The position numbers and the translations under genes are program-made. Of a stretch of 53,806 nucleotides of DNA, positions 1-6,821 are shown one piece after another; position 1 is the stretch's first letter; each line of letters begins with the position of its first letter. Location of the stretch: positions 1 to 53,806 of the IMG/VR virus record IMGVR_UViG_3300030098_005088. One strand, 5' to 3'. This stretch comes from a virus. A model generated the notes under the pieces. It did not search any database. It was not told the origin of the DNA and saw nothing but the letters and a program-made list of their open reading frames with translations.

Positions 1-95
1 TAACATGTAAAGCTCTATCATTGTTTGGTTGTGTTTCAATAAGTTGTCCATTATCTGTTAATATATTAACATGTATAGCACATACTTCATCATTA
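1..95. repeat. Terminal direct repeat, left copy (contig closure)
   Basis: These 95 bases recur at 53712-53806 with one difference: C at 19 here, T at 53730 there. The repeat lies inside one reading frame that runs off both ends of the window, so joining the ends restores one intact gene. This is what an assembly of a circular or circularly permuted genome looks like. It could also be a very short true terminal redundancy. The mismatch changes Asp (this copy) to Asn (other copy) in that gene, so it may be a population variant or an assembly error. Confidence 0.93.
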
Positions 96-271
96 TCAAT
101 GTACAGACCTTTAAATAGTACTTTAACTCTATCTCCTGGTTTTACACCATCAGGTAATAACTCTTCATCTTTACTACCTGGTTCAAATTTATATGTTACG
201 TGTCCCTTATAGGGAAGTAAGAATACTCCCCCATAAATATTAGCTTCACGTAATCTAATTTTTCTTGCCAT
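1..271 (-). CDS. Unknown protein, N-terminal part (gene continues at right end of window)
   Basis: The ATG at 271 follows AGGAGG with five bases between. The frame is open to base 1 and, through the terminal repeat, continues at the right end to a TGA at 53518-53520. The joined gene encodes 154 residues. The protein begins MARKIRLREANIYGG, is beta-rich with charged loops and has no signal peptide or membrane segment. I do not recognise the family. It sits in the leftward block directly downstream of a 63-residue gene whose end it overlaps (255-271). Only the N-terminal 90 codons plus one base are in this segment. Confidence 0.85.
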   Translation of the reverse strand, partial: MARKIRLREANIYGGVFLLPYKGHVTYKFEPGSKDEELLPDGVKPGDRVKVLFKGLYIDNDEVCAIHVNILTDNGQLIETQPNNDRALHV

Positions 272-446
272 TATATCCTCCTATTAAGATTTTAAGACCT
301 TGAAGAACTGTTATTATATAATCAATACATGCTACTAACCCTTTGTTAGTTGTATCAATTCCTTCAAATAACTTGTCAGCTTCATCGAATTTTTTATCTA
401 AATAACTTTCTATAATGTGCTGAGGTATTCTACCGTTTTTTGACAT
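255..446 (-). CDS. Small unknown protein, 63 aa
   Basis: The start ATG at 446 is preceded by AAAGGAG seven bases away from the overlap with the upstream gene. The product is 63 residues, mixed charge, with a more hydrophobic C-terminal half (IDYIITVLQGLKILIGG) that could form an amphipathic or membrane-associated helix. It overlaps the upstream 51-residue gene by 17 bases and the downstream 154-residue gene by 17 bases, consistent with translational coupling in one leftward transcript. Family not recognised. Confidence 0.7.
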   Translation of the reverse strand: MSKNGRIPQHIIESYLDKKFDEADKLFEGIDTTNKGLVACIDYIITVLQGLKILIGGYNGKKN

Positions 447-585
447 TAGCCCTCTCCTTTCTGCGTTGTGCTTTTTGTTTACCTATTTCTTTTCTTATAA
501 ACTCTTTTAAAGCACCTTTGCCTTTAATTTCAGGATATTTTTCTTTCCAAGGTTTAATATCAATATATGTGTTATTTATTCTCAT
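430..585 (-). CDS. Small basic protein, 51 aa
   Basis: Reading leftward, AGGAGG and six bases precede the ATG at 585, and the frame ends at a TAG at 430-432. The 51-residue product begins MRINNTYIDIKPWKEKYPEI and ends in a run rich in Lys and Arg (KQKAQRRKERANVKKR), so nucleic-acid binding is plausible but unproven. It overlaps the 147-residue gene upstream by 14 bases and the 63-residue gene downstream by 17 bases, the tight packing seen throughout this block. Confidence 0.7.
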   Translation of the reverse strand: MRINNTYIDIKPWKEKYPEIKGKGALKEFIRKEIGKQKAQRRKERANVKKR

Positions 586-1015
586 CTATATCCTCCTTTA
601 AGCTTTCAAATATAGCTTTTACACCACTCTCAAACTCTTTGGGATCATTTTTACTAATAACACCTGCTACATTAATACCAGCTTTTCTAAATCTGTCAAT
701 TGTATTATTTACCTGATCTTCTACGGTAACATATACAGGAATATTTGCATTCTTAACAGCTTGAGATAGCTCTAAATGTAGTTCATCACATACAGTACAT
801 CTGCATCTAGTAGAATGTATATTTTCTAGTTCGAATCTATGTTCTGCAGGCACTCCTACCCTTTTAAATAGCTTTACTTTATCAATACTAGGGTGAAGTA
901 CTACGTGTTCATTATTCTTCTTTATAGTGGTATAATTACCATCAACTGATATTATAGGATACCAGTTCTTTTTTGAAAACAAATTACTTATACACTTGCT
1001 TACTTTATTAGACAT
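572..1015 (-). CDS. Unknown protein with Cys cluster, 147 aa
   Basis: GGAGG lies seven bases before the ATG at 1015. The 147-residue protein is soluble and carries a CRCTVC cluster near residues 71-76 that could hold a metal, although too few further Cys or His residues are visible for a confident zinc finger. The C-terminal half (NTIDRFRKAGINVAGVI and following) looks alpha/beta. It is the first gene downstream, in the leftward direction, of the large structured non-coding region at about 1.02-2.1 kb, so its mRNA may share a transcript with that RNA. Family not recognised. Confidence 0.75.
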   Translation of the reverse strand: MSNKVSKCISNLFSKKNWYPIISVDGNYTTIKKNNEHVVLHPSIDKVKLFKRVGVPAEHRFELENIHSTRCRCTVCDELHLELSQAVKNANIPVYVTVEDQVNNTIDRFRKAGINVAGVISKNDPKEFESGVKAIFESLKEDIDENK

Positions 1016-1021
1016 GTTGTG

Positions 1022-1930
1022 TCCTCCATTATATTATTAATTTCATTGAACAAAAATTTATGTATACCTGAGACTAGGATATACTCGCTGCTACTTTACT
1101 GATATCTTAAGCTTTAATGCTCATTTTACAGATGTCCTCCACCATTTGCATGATAGAACAACAGCATACACAGTAGTTTATAGAGATACCGCTCTTTCTT
1201 AGATACAAACTATTCCAAGGTTAATCACAGTTATATAGGTTGTACGGCCCATAAAATTGCTTTCATCCCTGAACTATCAAAAGACTCGCGGTCTTTATCA
1301 AGCCTCTCATTATTGCAAGAGGGTTAGTGTATTTTGCTTTGTATCGCAGACCGATTTCTGCAATGTATGGATGTGGCCCCATACGGCCTATCTTCGTTAT
1401 CATTTTATGTATTAGATTTCTCTAACGGTTATTGTTAATAACTGGTTATTTTGATAAAGGCACGGTCAATAGCTCCATAGCTCTTTCGAGTCACAGAATA
1501 CTAATCCCTCATCTATGTCCTGTAGTCACAACACTACACTTCACTCTCAATAAGTATCCATTGGTCTCAGTCTCCTGTTAACCATCACTTATCTTCATGT
1601 TAAGAGTCCCTGGCCTCCTTTGTGTAGTTGGCCTGTTATCTCCTATTAAGGGATCTACCGATTTCACCTATTGGATGTCTCCATCCTCAACGTAGCTACC
1701 ACACTACATATACCTATCTTCATTGACCTCAGGCGCTAACCCACTGGACAGATCATAAGCATGTTGACGGCTTGCTTCTCTGGACTCATTACTGAGCGCA
1801 ATACTAGGACCGTTATAACCCTGCATTACTTTTAATGTATTACTACATCTATCCTTGTGTTTAATATGCGATGTGAAGCCACCACATAATTCTTACTAAA
1901 AGGTTGGTGTTTTTTTGGAGAAAACATTTA
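1022..1930 (-). ncRNA. Candidate giant structured RNA (GOLLD/ROOL-like size and context)
   Basis: About 0.9 kb without any credible gene on either strand, visibly richer in G and C than flanking genes and full of inverted repeats. On the minus strand: GGATG-GAGA-CATCC (1673-1686); CAG-GAGA-CTG inside GGTT/GACC (1563-1583); GCTCA-GTAA-TGAGT (1784-1797); TTGCAGA/TCTGCGA (1344-1363); GTATGG/CCATAC (1365-1384); CCTCTT/GAGAGG (1303-1322); AAAGAC/GTCTTT (1280-1296). Three loops are GNRA only on the minus strand, and four helices contain a G-U pair that would be an A-C mismatch on the plus strand. Flanking genes are also minus. Size and phage location recall GOLLD or ROOL RNAs, but I cannot confirm membership. 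Ends are uncertain; it may start as far upstream as about 2117. Confidence 0.72.
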
Positions 1931-2117
1931 TCCCAAAAACTCTGATATATATCATGGAGGTTGCATAAGGATGCTCCTTTCAAGTTAGTTAATAGTTATT
2001 ATTATTTATCATCTAACTGTCTATCAACTATATATATCAAACGTATGGGGTACATTACTATTAATAACATACCCCTCTATGAATCAGTAAGCAGCGTCAT
2101 AGAAAATATATGTGAGC
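1931..2117. other. Non-coding spacer with further hairpins, possibly the 5' part of the structured RNA
   Basis: No convincing gene. Inverted repeats seen here include GGGGTA/TACCCC (2047-2052 with 2070-2075) and GAGCT/AGCTC around 2113-2130. The plus-strand frame that opens at 1961 has no ribosome site pattern like the real genes, conflicts with the minus-strand 83-residue gene at its end and reads as low-complexity. This stretch may belong to the giant RNA or be the leader that feeds it. Confidence 0.45.
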
Positions 2118-2369
2118 TTAACCTACAGCTCGTGGATACCATATTGCTAGTATCAAAAGATAATACATGACTGCTGCTATACCTGTAGTAATTAATATGT
2201 GATATAGTACTCTATCCCATTTAATACCATTAAGTACACGCCAAGCACCTGTCTTATATCTACTACTTAATACTAAGCAGAATAAGCCAAATGTTCCTAA
2301 TATACTAATACTATTAACCCACTGGAATAACATCACAATTACCATCATTATTAAAGATATTCTTACCAT
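2118..2369 (-). CDS. Small integral membrane protein, 83 aa
   Basis: AAGGAG sits six bases before the ATG at 2369. The 83-residue product has an N-terminal hydrophobic helix (SLIMMVIVMLFQWV), a second stretch (ILGTFGLFCLVL) and a third near the C-terminus (ILITTGIAAVMYYLLILAIW), separated by a short basic loop, so about three membrane spans are expected. It could be an early membrane-acting protein or a holin-like protein. The lysis-like genes of this phage are elsewhere, so its role is open. Confidence 0.75.
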   Translation of the reverse strand: MVRISLIMMVIVMLFQWVNSISILGTFGLFCLVLSSRYKTGAWRVLNGIKWDRVLYHILITTGIAAVMYYLLILAIWYPRAVG

Positions 2370-2485
2370 TCAGTTCTCCTTATGAGTTTGGTATAAGTTT
2401 ATATCTATATCTTAGCCACTTTCGGCTGATTAAGCTTGAAGTAACTATTAAAAGAGTACTATACAAGCTACTCTTTATATTCGAC
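2370..2485. other. Intergenic spacer with a small hairpin
   Basis: Contains the terminator described separately and an AGCC/GGCT hairpin around 2414-2428 (loop GAAAGT on the minus strand). It may also hold a promoter for the membrane-protein gene and the giant RNA downstream, but I could not fix -35 and -10 elements with confidence. Confidence 0.3.
2451..2476 (-). terminator. Hairpin terminator after the 135-aa gene
   Basis: AAAGAGTA (2451-2458) and TACTCTTT (2469-2476) form a perfect 8-bp stem with a 10-base loop. In the leftward direction the stem runs into TTTTAAT, as for intrinsic terminators. It lies just beyond the stop of the leftward gene at 2486. It could attenuate rather than fully stop the leftward transcript. 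Confidence 0.55.
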
Positions 2486-2893
2486 CTAAGGTGTACCTCC
2501 TTTGTTCTCCAAAGCAGTTAATCTTTGCTCGAGTTTACTTACAAAGTTATGGGTTTTACTCATACCCGTTTTAATATCACTATACTGCCTATCCATTACC
2601 TTAGCTAATTTAGCTATTGGATCACCATTAGGTGGATTACCACCACCATTACCACCACCATCTAGATTTCTAATCTTAGTTAGATTATCTATCTTTTCTT
2701 CTAGACTAGCGATAGCTCCAGTCTTACCTAATGCAGATAGTATAGTTGTGAAGTCAGACATTTCTCCACCTGCAGCTGCTGCTACTGCCACACTACCTAA
2801 TGATTCTAAGTTATGCTTACTAAGCTTAACATCAGACTCACCCATCCTTCTTAGTGCTTGCTGAGCACTATTATTTTCACGCCAACCTGCCAT
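2486..2893 (-). CDS. Unknown Gly-rich, coiled-coil protein, 135 aa
   Basis: AAGGAG precedes the ATG at 2893. The 135-residue protein has an Ala-rich patch (VAVAAAAGGE), a predicted helical segment, a flexible Gly/Asn linker (GGGNGGGNPPNG, roughly residues 79-90) and a C-terminal coiled coil (VSKLEQRLTALENKG). It is the first leftward gene from the divergent region at 2.89-3.12 kb, hence probably an early gene, and is followed by a hairpin terminator. Family not recognised. An overlapping plus-strand frame at 2502-2864 is its shadow. Confidence 0.72.
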   Translation of the reverse strand: MAGWRENNSAQQALRRMGESDVKLSKHNLESLGSVAVAAAAGGEMSDFTTILSALGKTGAIASLEEKIDNLTKIRNLDGGGNGGGNPPNGDPIAKLAKVMDRQYSDIKTGMSKTHNFVSKLEQRLTALENKGGTP

Positions 2894-3122
2894 AATTGGA
2901 CTCCTTATATTAATATATTCTAGGTTAATTATTTAACGAGACTAACCATAAACCTCAAAAGGAAAAACTCAAATCATTTATAACGTAATTCCGATAAGGA
3001 AAATCCCCCAGTAAGGGGGTACACAGATATAAAAGACCGCATATCAAAATGCTACAATTTTTAAAACCTTTGGTATTTCTAGTAAGTTTTATTATATTTA
3101 AGTTAAAAATCAAGGGAGAAAG
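2894..3122. promoter_or_regulatory. Divergent control region between leftward and rightward blocks
   Basis: The 229-bp AT-rich gap separates the first leftward gene from the first rightward gene, so promoters for both blocks are expected here. A perfect hairpin CCCCC-AGTAA-GGGGG occupies 3005-3019 near the centre. I could not identify a convincing sigma-70 pair on either strand. A recognition hairpin for a virion-borne polymerase, as in phage N4 promoters, is possible but speculative. Confidence 0.5.
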
Positions 3123-3377
3123 ATGAAGCAAAAAAGAAAGAAGCTTACTTATAAACAAATGGTAGCTATTATGCAAGATCAGAGGATGAGGATAGAGCAA
3201 ATGTACTCAATTATAGACTCTGTGAACTCAGTAATAAATACTTATATAGATTACAAGAAAGATGGTGATAAATTCATGGAGTATTTAAAAAAGAGAAAAG
3301 AAGCTCTTGATAAATCTAGGAATGAGACACCTGATAAAAAAACTGTACTAAAAAAAGAGTCTACCGAGGAGAAATAA
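3123..3377 (+). CDS. Small charged helical protein, 84 aa
   Basis: AAGGGAG precedes the ATG. The 84-residue product is very rich in Lys and Glu, mostly helical (YKQMVAIMQDQRMRIEQMY), with a Lys-rich disordered tail. It is the first gene of the rightward block. It could be a small DNA- or RNA-binding or regulatory protein; no family is recognised. Confidence 0.65.
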   Translation: MKQKRKKLTYKQMVAIMQDQRMRIEQMYSIIDSVNSVINTYIDYKKDGDKFMEYLKKRKEALDKSRNETPDKKTVLKKESTEEK

Positions 3378-3412
3378 ATCCTTGTTTCACAATTTTATTA
3401 GTAGTAATATAG

Positions 3413-3610
3413 ATGGATAACTATCGCATGAAAAAGAAAATATATAACTTGAGGATAGTAGTTGATAGAAATGGAGAGGTTGAGGAAATATATGAGACCT
3501 TAGACTATGATAGAACTGCTTTGCTCATAAGAGGAGTAGATATGAGTGAGTTTTTAGATGATGAAGCAAATGAGCTCATTCAGGGATGCAATGAGGTAGG
3601 ATTATCATAA
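3413..3610 (+). CDS. Small unknown acidic protein, 65 aa (start uncertain)
   Basis: The 65-residue frame reads as a compact alpha/beta protein (IYNLRIVVDRNGEVEEIYETLDYDRTA is split here: strand, turn, strand, helix) with an acidic C-terminal helix. No clear Shine-Dalgarno precedes the ATG at 3413 or the in-frame ATG at 3428, which is unusual here. Composition and co-orientation with neighbours support a real gene. It is followed by two small hairpins. Confidence 0.5.
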   Translation: MDNYRMKKKIYNLRIVVDRNGEVEEIYETLDYDRTALLIRGVDMSEFLDDEANELIQGCNEVGLS

Positions 3611-3643
3611 ATCAACAAGTTGATTTGTCTTGCCCTTACGGGC
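3609..3643 (+). promoter_or_regulatory. Two tandem hairpins after the 65-aa gene
   Basis: AAATCAAC/GTTGATTT (3609-3616 with 3619-3626) is a perfect inverted repeat, followed at once by GCCC-TTAC-GGGC (3632-3643). Neither runs into a clear T tract, so mRNA processing or an attenuating structure is as likely as termination. They separate the small leader genes from the terminase region. Confidence 0.4.
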
Positions 3644-3675
3644 GCATTTAACAATAATAGTAAAAAGGGAGAATT

Positions 3676-3849
3676 ATGGACGCTTGGAAGAATTCAAGAG
3701 ATATCACTATGGTTAAGGATCAGGTTGCACAGGTAAAAGCATACCTACAGACCTTAGAACGTAGGATTTTAGACCTAAATAGTAGGTTACAACCTTTAGA
3801 GAAAAAGGAGTCTGTTAAGCAGAAAAAAAGCTCTAAAGATAAAAAATAA
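3676..3849 (+). CDS. Small coiled-coil protein, 57 aa
   Basis: AGGGAG lies upstream of the ATG at 3676, and the TAA at 3847-3849 shares its last base with the ATG of the next gene (TAATG). The 57-residue product (MDAWKNSRDITMVKDQVAQV at its start) is one amphipathic helix with a Lys/Ser-rich tail. Direct coupling to the small terminase gene suggests a packaging accessory role, but this is context only. Confidence 0.65.
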   Translation: MDAWKNSRDITMVKDQVAQVKAYLQTLERRILDLNSRLQPLEKKESVKQKKSSKDKK

Positions 3850-4580
3850 TGAAATACTTTAAAGTTAATGGTATAGAGCATAAAGTCTTTGAAAAAGACG
3901 ACCCTATACCTGGCTACATTGGCAATATTGTGGACTGGAGGGATGGTCACGTAGGTGACTGGGTTAAAGCCGATGACGGTTGCGTGATACAGGTGTTAAG
4001 ACGTGGAGTTATGCACGCTCGGAAAGGTAAAAAAGCGAAGAAAGAGTACATTGGGACTTGCACAGGGACTTTCCCCGTAAGTAAAAATGTAAAGATGGAC
4101 ACTAATCGTAGGTTAAATATATATTCGTTTAGTGGAAGTAAGAAATCCCATGATATTCTTATAAATAGAACAGACCTAAACAAGAGGGAAGAACTCTTCG
4201 TCTTAAACCTCGCGCAAGGAATGCCATTAGATAAGGCTTATACTAGAGCATTTCCTACTAATAATAAAAGGTATGCATTAGAAAAAGCACAAGATTTAGT
4301 AAAAACAGAGAGAGTAAAAACAGCTATGAAAGAAGAATTAAAACCAGTATTAAAAGCATTAGGCATTAATGAGACAAGTGTCATAAAAAACATTAATACT
4401 ATTGCAATGTCTGCTGAAAAGGATGAAACAAAGCTAAAAGCTTTATTTAAACTTGCAGATATTATGGATTTAGAAGATAAGAATAAAACTACAGTTACTC
4501 AGGTGACTGGTATGCAATTTAAAGGTTTTTTAGATGAAGATGTTGAAAAAGCAGAAAGACCTAAGGAACTAGAGGAATAA
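3849..4580 (+). CDS. terS: Terminase small subunit (probable), with extra N-terminal domain
   Basis: Expected to bind phage DNA and present it to the large terminase. Residues about 107-165 read like the helix-turn-helix region of phage small terminases: TDLNKREELFVLNLAQGM, then DKAYTRAFP, then helices up to TAMKEELKPVL. Residues about 170-215 form further helices suited to oligomerisation. The N-terminal 100 residues are an additional Gly/Lys-containing beta-rich domain (PGYIGNIVDWRDGHVGDWV) that is not usual for this family; its role is unknown. The ATG overlaps the previous stop (TAATG), and the gene lies two genes before TerL. Family assignment is by pattern, not alignment. Confidence 0.7.
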   Translation: MKYFKVNGIEHKVFEKDDPIPGYIGNIVDWRDGHVGDWVKADDGCVIQVLRRGVMHARKGKKAKKEYIGTCTGTFPVSKNVKMDTNRRLNIYSFSGSKKSHDILINRTDLNKREELFVLNLAQGMPLDKAYTRAFPTNNKRYALEKAQDLVKTERVKTAMKEELKPVLKALGINETSVIKNINTIAMSAEKDETKLKALFKLADIMDLEDKNKTTVTQVTGMQFKGFLDEDVEKAERPKELEE

Positions 4581-4918
4581 TGAAAAAATTACCTGAAGAA
4601 TTAGCAGAATTGTTATTTGGAGAAGATGGAAAATATGTAATAGGCAATCCGTCAGATGTCCCAGCTAATGAAGATTATTTCAATTCAAGGAATGAAGACT
4701 CACCTCATCATATGAGTATAAATCATCCAGCATGGGAAAGAGTTAGAGATAAATTTTTCGAAATAGCAAATCCTAGGGGTGTGGCTGAAGAAGAAGAAGC
4801 GCCACCTCCCCCAGACGTAGAAGGCTGCCATTGCAATTGTTACGCTGAATGGCCTATGTGGATGGTAGGTTATGGTTGTCAGAACTATTACGGAGATATA
4901 CTTTCCTGCTGTGGATAA
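4580..4918 (+). CDS. Unknown protein with Cys-rich tail, 112 aa
   Basis: Starts at an ATG overlapping the terminase small subunit stop (TAATG). The N-terminal 65 residues are acidic and helical. A Glu/Pro hinge (EEEEAPPPPD) leads to a C-terminal stretch rich in Cys and aromatic residues (CHCNCYAEWPMWM, then CQNYYGDILSCCG) with six Cys, which could bind metal or be a disulphide knot. Two other virion-region proteins of this phage also end in Cys-containing tails. Function unknown. Confidence 0.7.
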   Translation: MKKLPEELAELLFGEDGKYVIGNPSDVPANEDYFNSRNEDSPHHMSINHPAWERVRDKFFEIANPRGVAEEEEAPPPPDVEGCHCNCYAEWPMWMVGYGCQNYYGDILSCCG

Positions 4919-4938
4919 TAATTAAAAGGGGAATATAG

Positions 4939-5268
4939 TTGGAAGAAGATTTTACAAATGTCGTCTCTGAGGAAGACGAGGTAAGGTCAATACAAGAAAA
5001 GCAGAGTAATGCTTTAAAGCAGCAAATGAGCGCTAACTTGTATTTGATGCACAAAGCTGGTGTAGACATATCGGATTATGTAGACGGATTAGCCAAGGAA
5101 GCTAGCAGAAGAATGTCTATATGTAAAGAATGTCCTAGCTTAATGAGGTTTAATAGATGTTCAGAGTGTGGTTGTTTTATGAATATAAAAACAAAACTGC
5201 CTATGGTAGAATGTCCTTTAGATAAATGGGGTAAATATAATAGAAAAACAAAAATGTTGAAGAAATAG
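4939..5268 (+). CDS. Zinc-ribbon phage protein next to terminase, 109 aa
   Basis: The likely start is TTG at 4939, seven bases after AAAGGGG; no in-frame ATG lies nearby. The C-terminal half has a four-Cys-plus ribbon: CKECP, then CSECGCFMNIKTK, then CPLDKW. This CxxC...CxxCxC...CPLxKW pattern is familiar from small conserved phage proteins encoded next to terminase or head genes, whose function is not settled. The N-terminal half is an acidic helix. It overlaps the GTG start of TerL by one base. Confidence 0.75.
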   Translation: MEEDFTNVVSEEDEVRSIQEKQSNALKQQMSANLYLMHKAGVDISDYVDGLAKEASRRMSICKECPSLMRFNRCSECGCFMNIKTKLPMVECPLDKWGKYNRKTKMLKK

Positions 5269-6821
5269 TGGCAAATATAAATCTTCATAATGTATCTAAA
5301 GAAGAAGAAGCTTTACTTATGGCTAAAAAAGATTTAATATCTTTTGGTAAATTATTTCTTCCTGATGATTTCATGAGAAGTGAAACGCCTTTTTTTCATT
5401 ATGAAGTAGCCGATGCTCTTATAAATAAAGTTCATAGACAATTGGCAGTCATCTTGCCGAGAGGACATGGTAAAACGGTTCTTACCAAATGTAACATTCT
5501 ACACGATTTCTTGTTCTCTAAAGATCCCCTGTTTTACGGTTGGGTGGCTGCCTCCTCAAAGATTTCTGTTCCAAATTTAGATTATATAAAATATCATTTG
5601 GAATATAATGAAAAAGTTTTGTATTATTTCGGTAATTTAAAAGGGAGAAAGTGGACTGAAGACGATATTGAACTTAGTAATGGATGCAAACTTATATCCA
5701 AATCGAACCTTTCAGGTATTCGTGGCGGGGCTAAGCTCCATAAAAGGTATGATCTCATCGTATTGGACGATTTTGAGGACGAAAATAATACCATTACGCC
5801 TGAGTCTAGAGCTAAAATCAGTAATCTTGTTACAGCTGTTGTGTTTCCCGCTCTTGAGCCTCTTGATGGTCGTCTTAGGATCAATGGTACGCCTGTGCAT
5901 TTCGATGCTTTTATTACCAATATTCTTGATGGGTATGAGAAAGCAAAGCACGACGAAAAAGACTATAGCTGGAAAGTAATTACATATAAAGCTTTACAAG
6001 CAGATGGTACTCCTTTATGGCCTTCATGGTTTGGTCATAAGGAAATGGAGAGAAAGAAAAAGTTTTATGCTGATTCAGGTCAGCCGCAGAAGTTCTATCA
6101 AGAGTATATGATGGAAGTTCAAAATGAAGCTGATTCTATTTTTAATAGAAATCACATACAATACTGGGATGGTAAATTCTTGAAAGATGAAGAGTCTGGT
6201 GTTTGCTATATAATAGATGAAGAAGGAAACGAAAAAGCTGTTAGTGTCTTTGCGGGAGTGGATCCTGCTACGGACAGTGCTAGAAGGGATAGCGATTATA
6301 GTGTCATCCTTTTTATCGCTGTTGATGATAATAACAATTGTTATGTTCTCGATTATATACGCCATAGGTCATTACCTGTATTGGGCATACATGGTACGAA
6401 TCAAAAAGGTATTGTTGATTATATATTTCAATATAATAAAATATACAAGCCTAATTTATTTGTCATTGAAGACACTACTATGTCGAAGCCAGTATTTCAG
6501 GCGATAATATCTGAAATGAGAAGAAGAAATGATTTTTCTATTAAACATAAAGCTGAAAAACCTGGCAATAGAATGAGTAAGAGAGATAGAATTCAAGAAG
6601 TTTTAGCACAGAGATTTGCTATAGGAGGAGTTCATTTAAAGAAATCTCAATATGATTTACAAAGAGAGATTATAACATTTGGACCTCGTATGGCTCATGA
6701 TGATACAATAGATGCATTAGCATATGCATGCAAGTATGCTCATCCTCCTCAAGGAGTAAAAAAGAAAAAAGAAGGATGGCATAAACATAAACCTAAAGCT
6801 AGGAGTTGGATAGTTGGATGA
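5268..6821 (+). CDS. terL: Terminase large subunit (ATPase and nuclease)
   Basis: Motor that packages DNA into the prohead and cuts it. The ATPase half shows Walker A LPRGHGKT (63-70) and Walker B LIVLDDFE (163-170). The nuclease half is RNase H-like with acidic residues at D332 (FAGVDPATDS), E401 (LFVIEDT) and D478/D479 (MAHDDTIDALAYA). Length of 517 residues is normal. The start is GTG at 5268, whose first base ends the preceding TAG; it is preceded by the usual purine-rich sequence rather than a strong Shine-Dalgarno. Gene order TerS, two small genes, TerL is normal for tailed phages. It overlaps the next gene by eight bases. Confidence 0.95.
   Translation: MANINLHNVSKEEEALLMAKKDLISFGKLFLPDDFMRSETPFFHYEVADALINKVHRQLAVILPRGHGKTVLTKCNILHDFLFSKDPLFYGWVAASSKISVPNLDYIKYHLEYNEKVLYYFGNLKGRKWTEDDIELSNGCKLISKSNLSGIRGGAKLHKRYDLIVLDDFEDENNTITPESRAKISNLVTAVVFPALEPLDGRLRINGTPVHFDAFITNILDGYEKAKHDEKDYSWKVITYKALQADGTPLWPSWFGHKEMERKKKFYADSGQPQKFYQEYMMEVQNEADSIFNRNHIQYWDGKFLKDEESGVCYIIDEEGNEKAVSVFAGVDPATDSARRDSDYSVILFIAVDDNNNCYVLDYIRHRSLPVLGIHGTNQKGIVDYIFQYNKIYKPNLFVIEDTTMSKPVFQAIISEMRRRNDFSIKHKAEKPGNRMSKRDRIQEVLAQRFAIGGVHLKKSQYDLQREIITFGPRMAHDDTIDALAYACKYAHPPQGVKKKKEGWHKHKPKARSWIVG

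Noticed and set aside
1481-1490. CTC-GAAA-GAG hairpin on the minus strand
   Set aside because: Only three base pairs, and the only possible extension (a G-U pair) would favour the other strand; it is not used as evidence for the RNA.
1805-1817. 13-base match on the minus strand (TATAACGGTCCTA) to the conserved helix 69/71 region of 23S rRNA
   Set aside because: A few 13-base matches between a 54-kb window (both strands) and a roughly 2.9-kb rRNA are expected by chance, and flanking bases do not continue the match. No rRNA fragment is claimed.
1961-2170. Plus-strand open frame of 69 codons in the non-coding region
   Set aside because: It overlaps the end of a better-supported minus-strand membrane-protein gene, lies in hairpin-rich sequence and has low-complexity codons. 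A GGAGG-like sequence upstream is not enough.
2502-2864. Plus-strand 120-codon frame
   Set aside because: Antisense shadow of the minus-strand 135-residue gene, which has a ribosome site, a coiled coil and a terminator.
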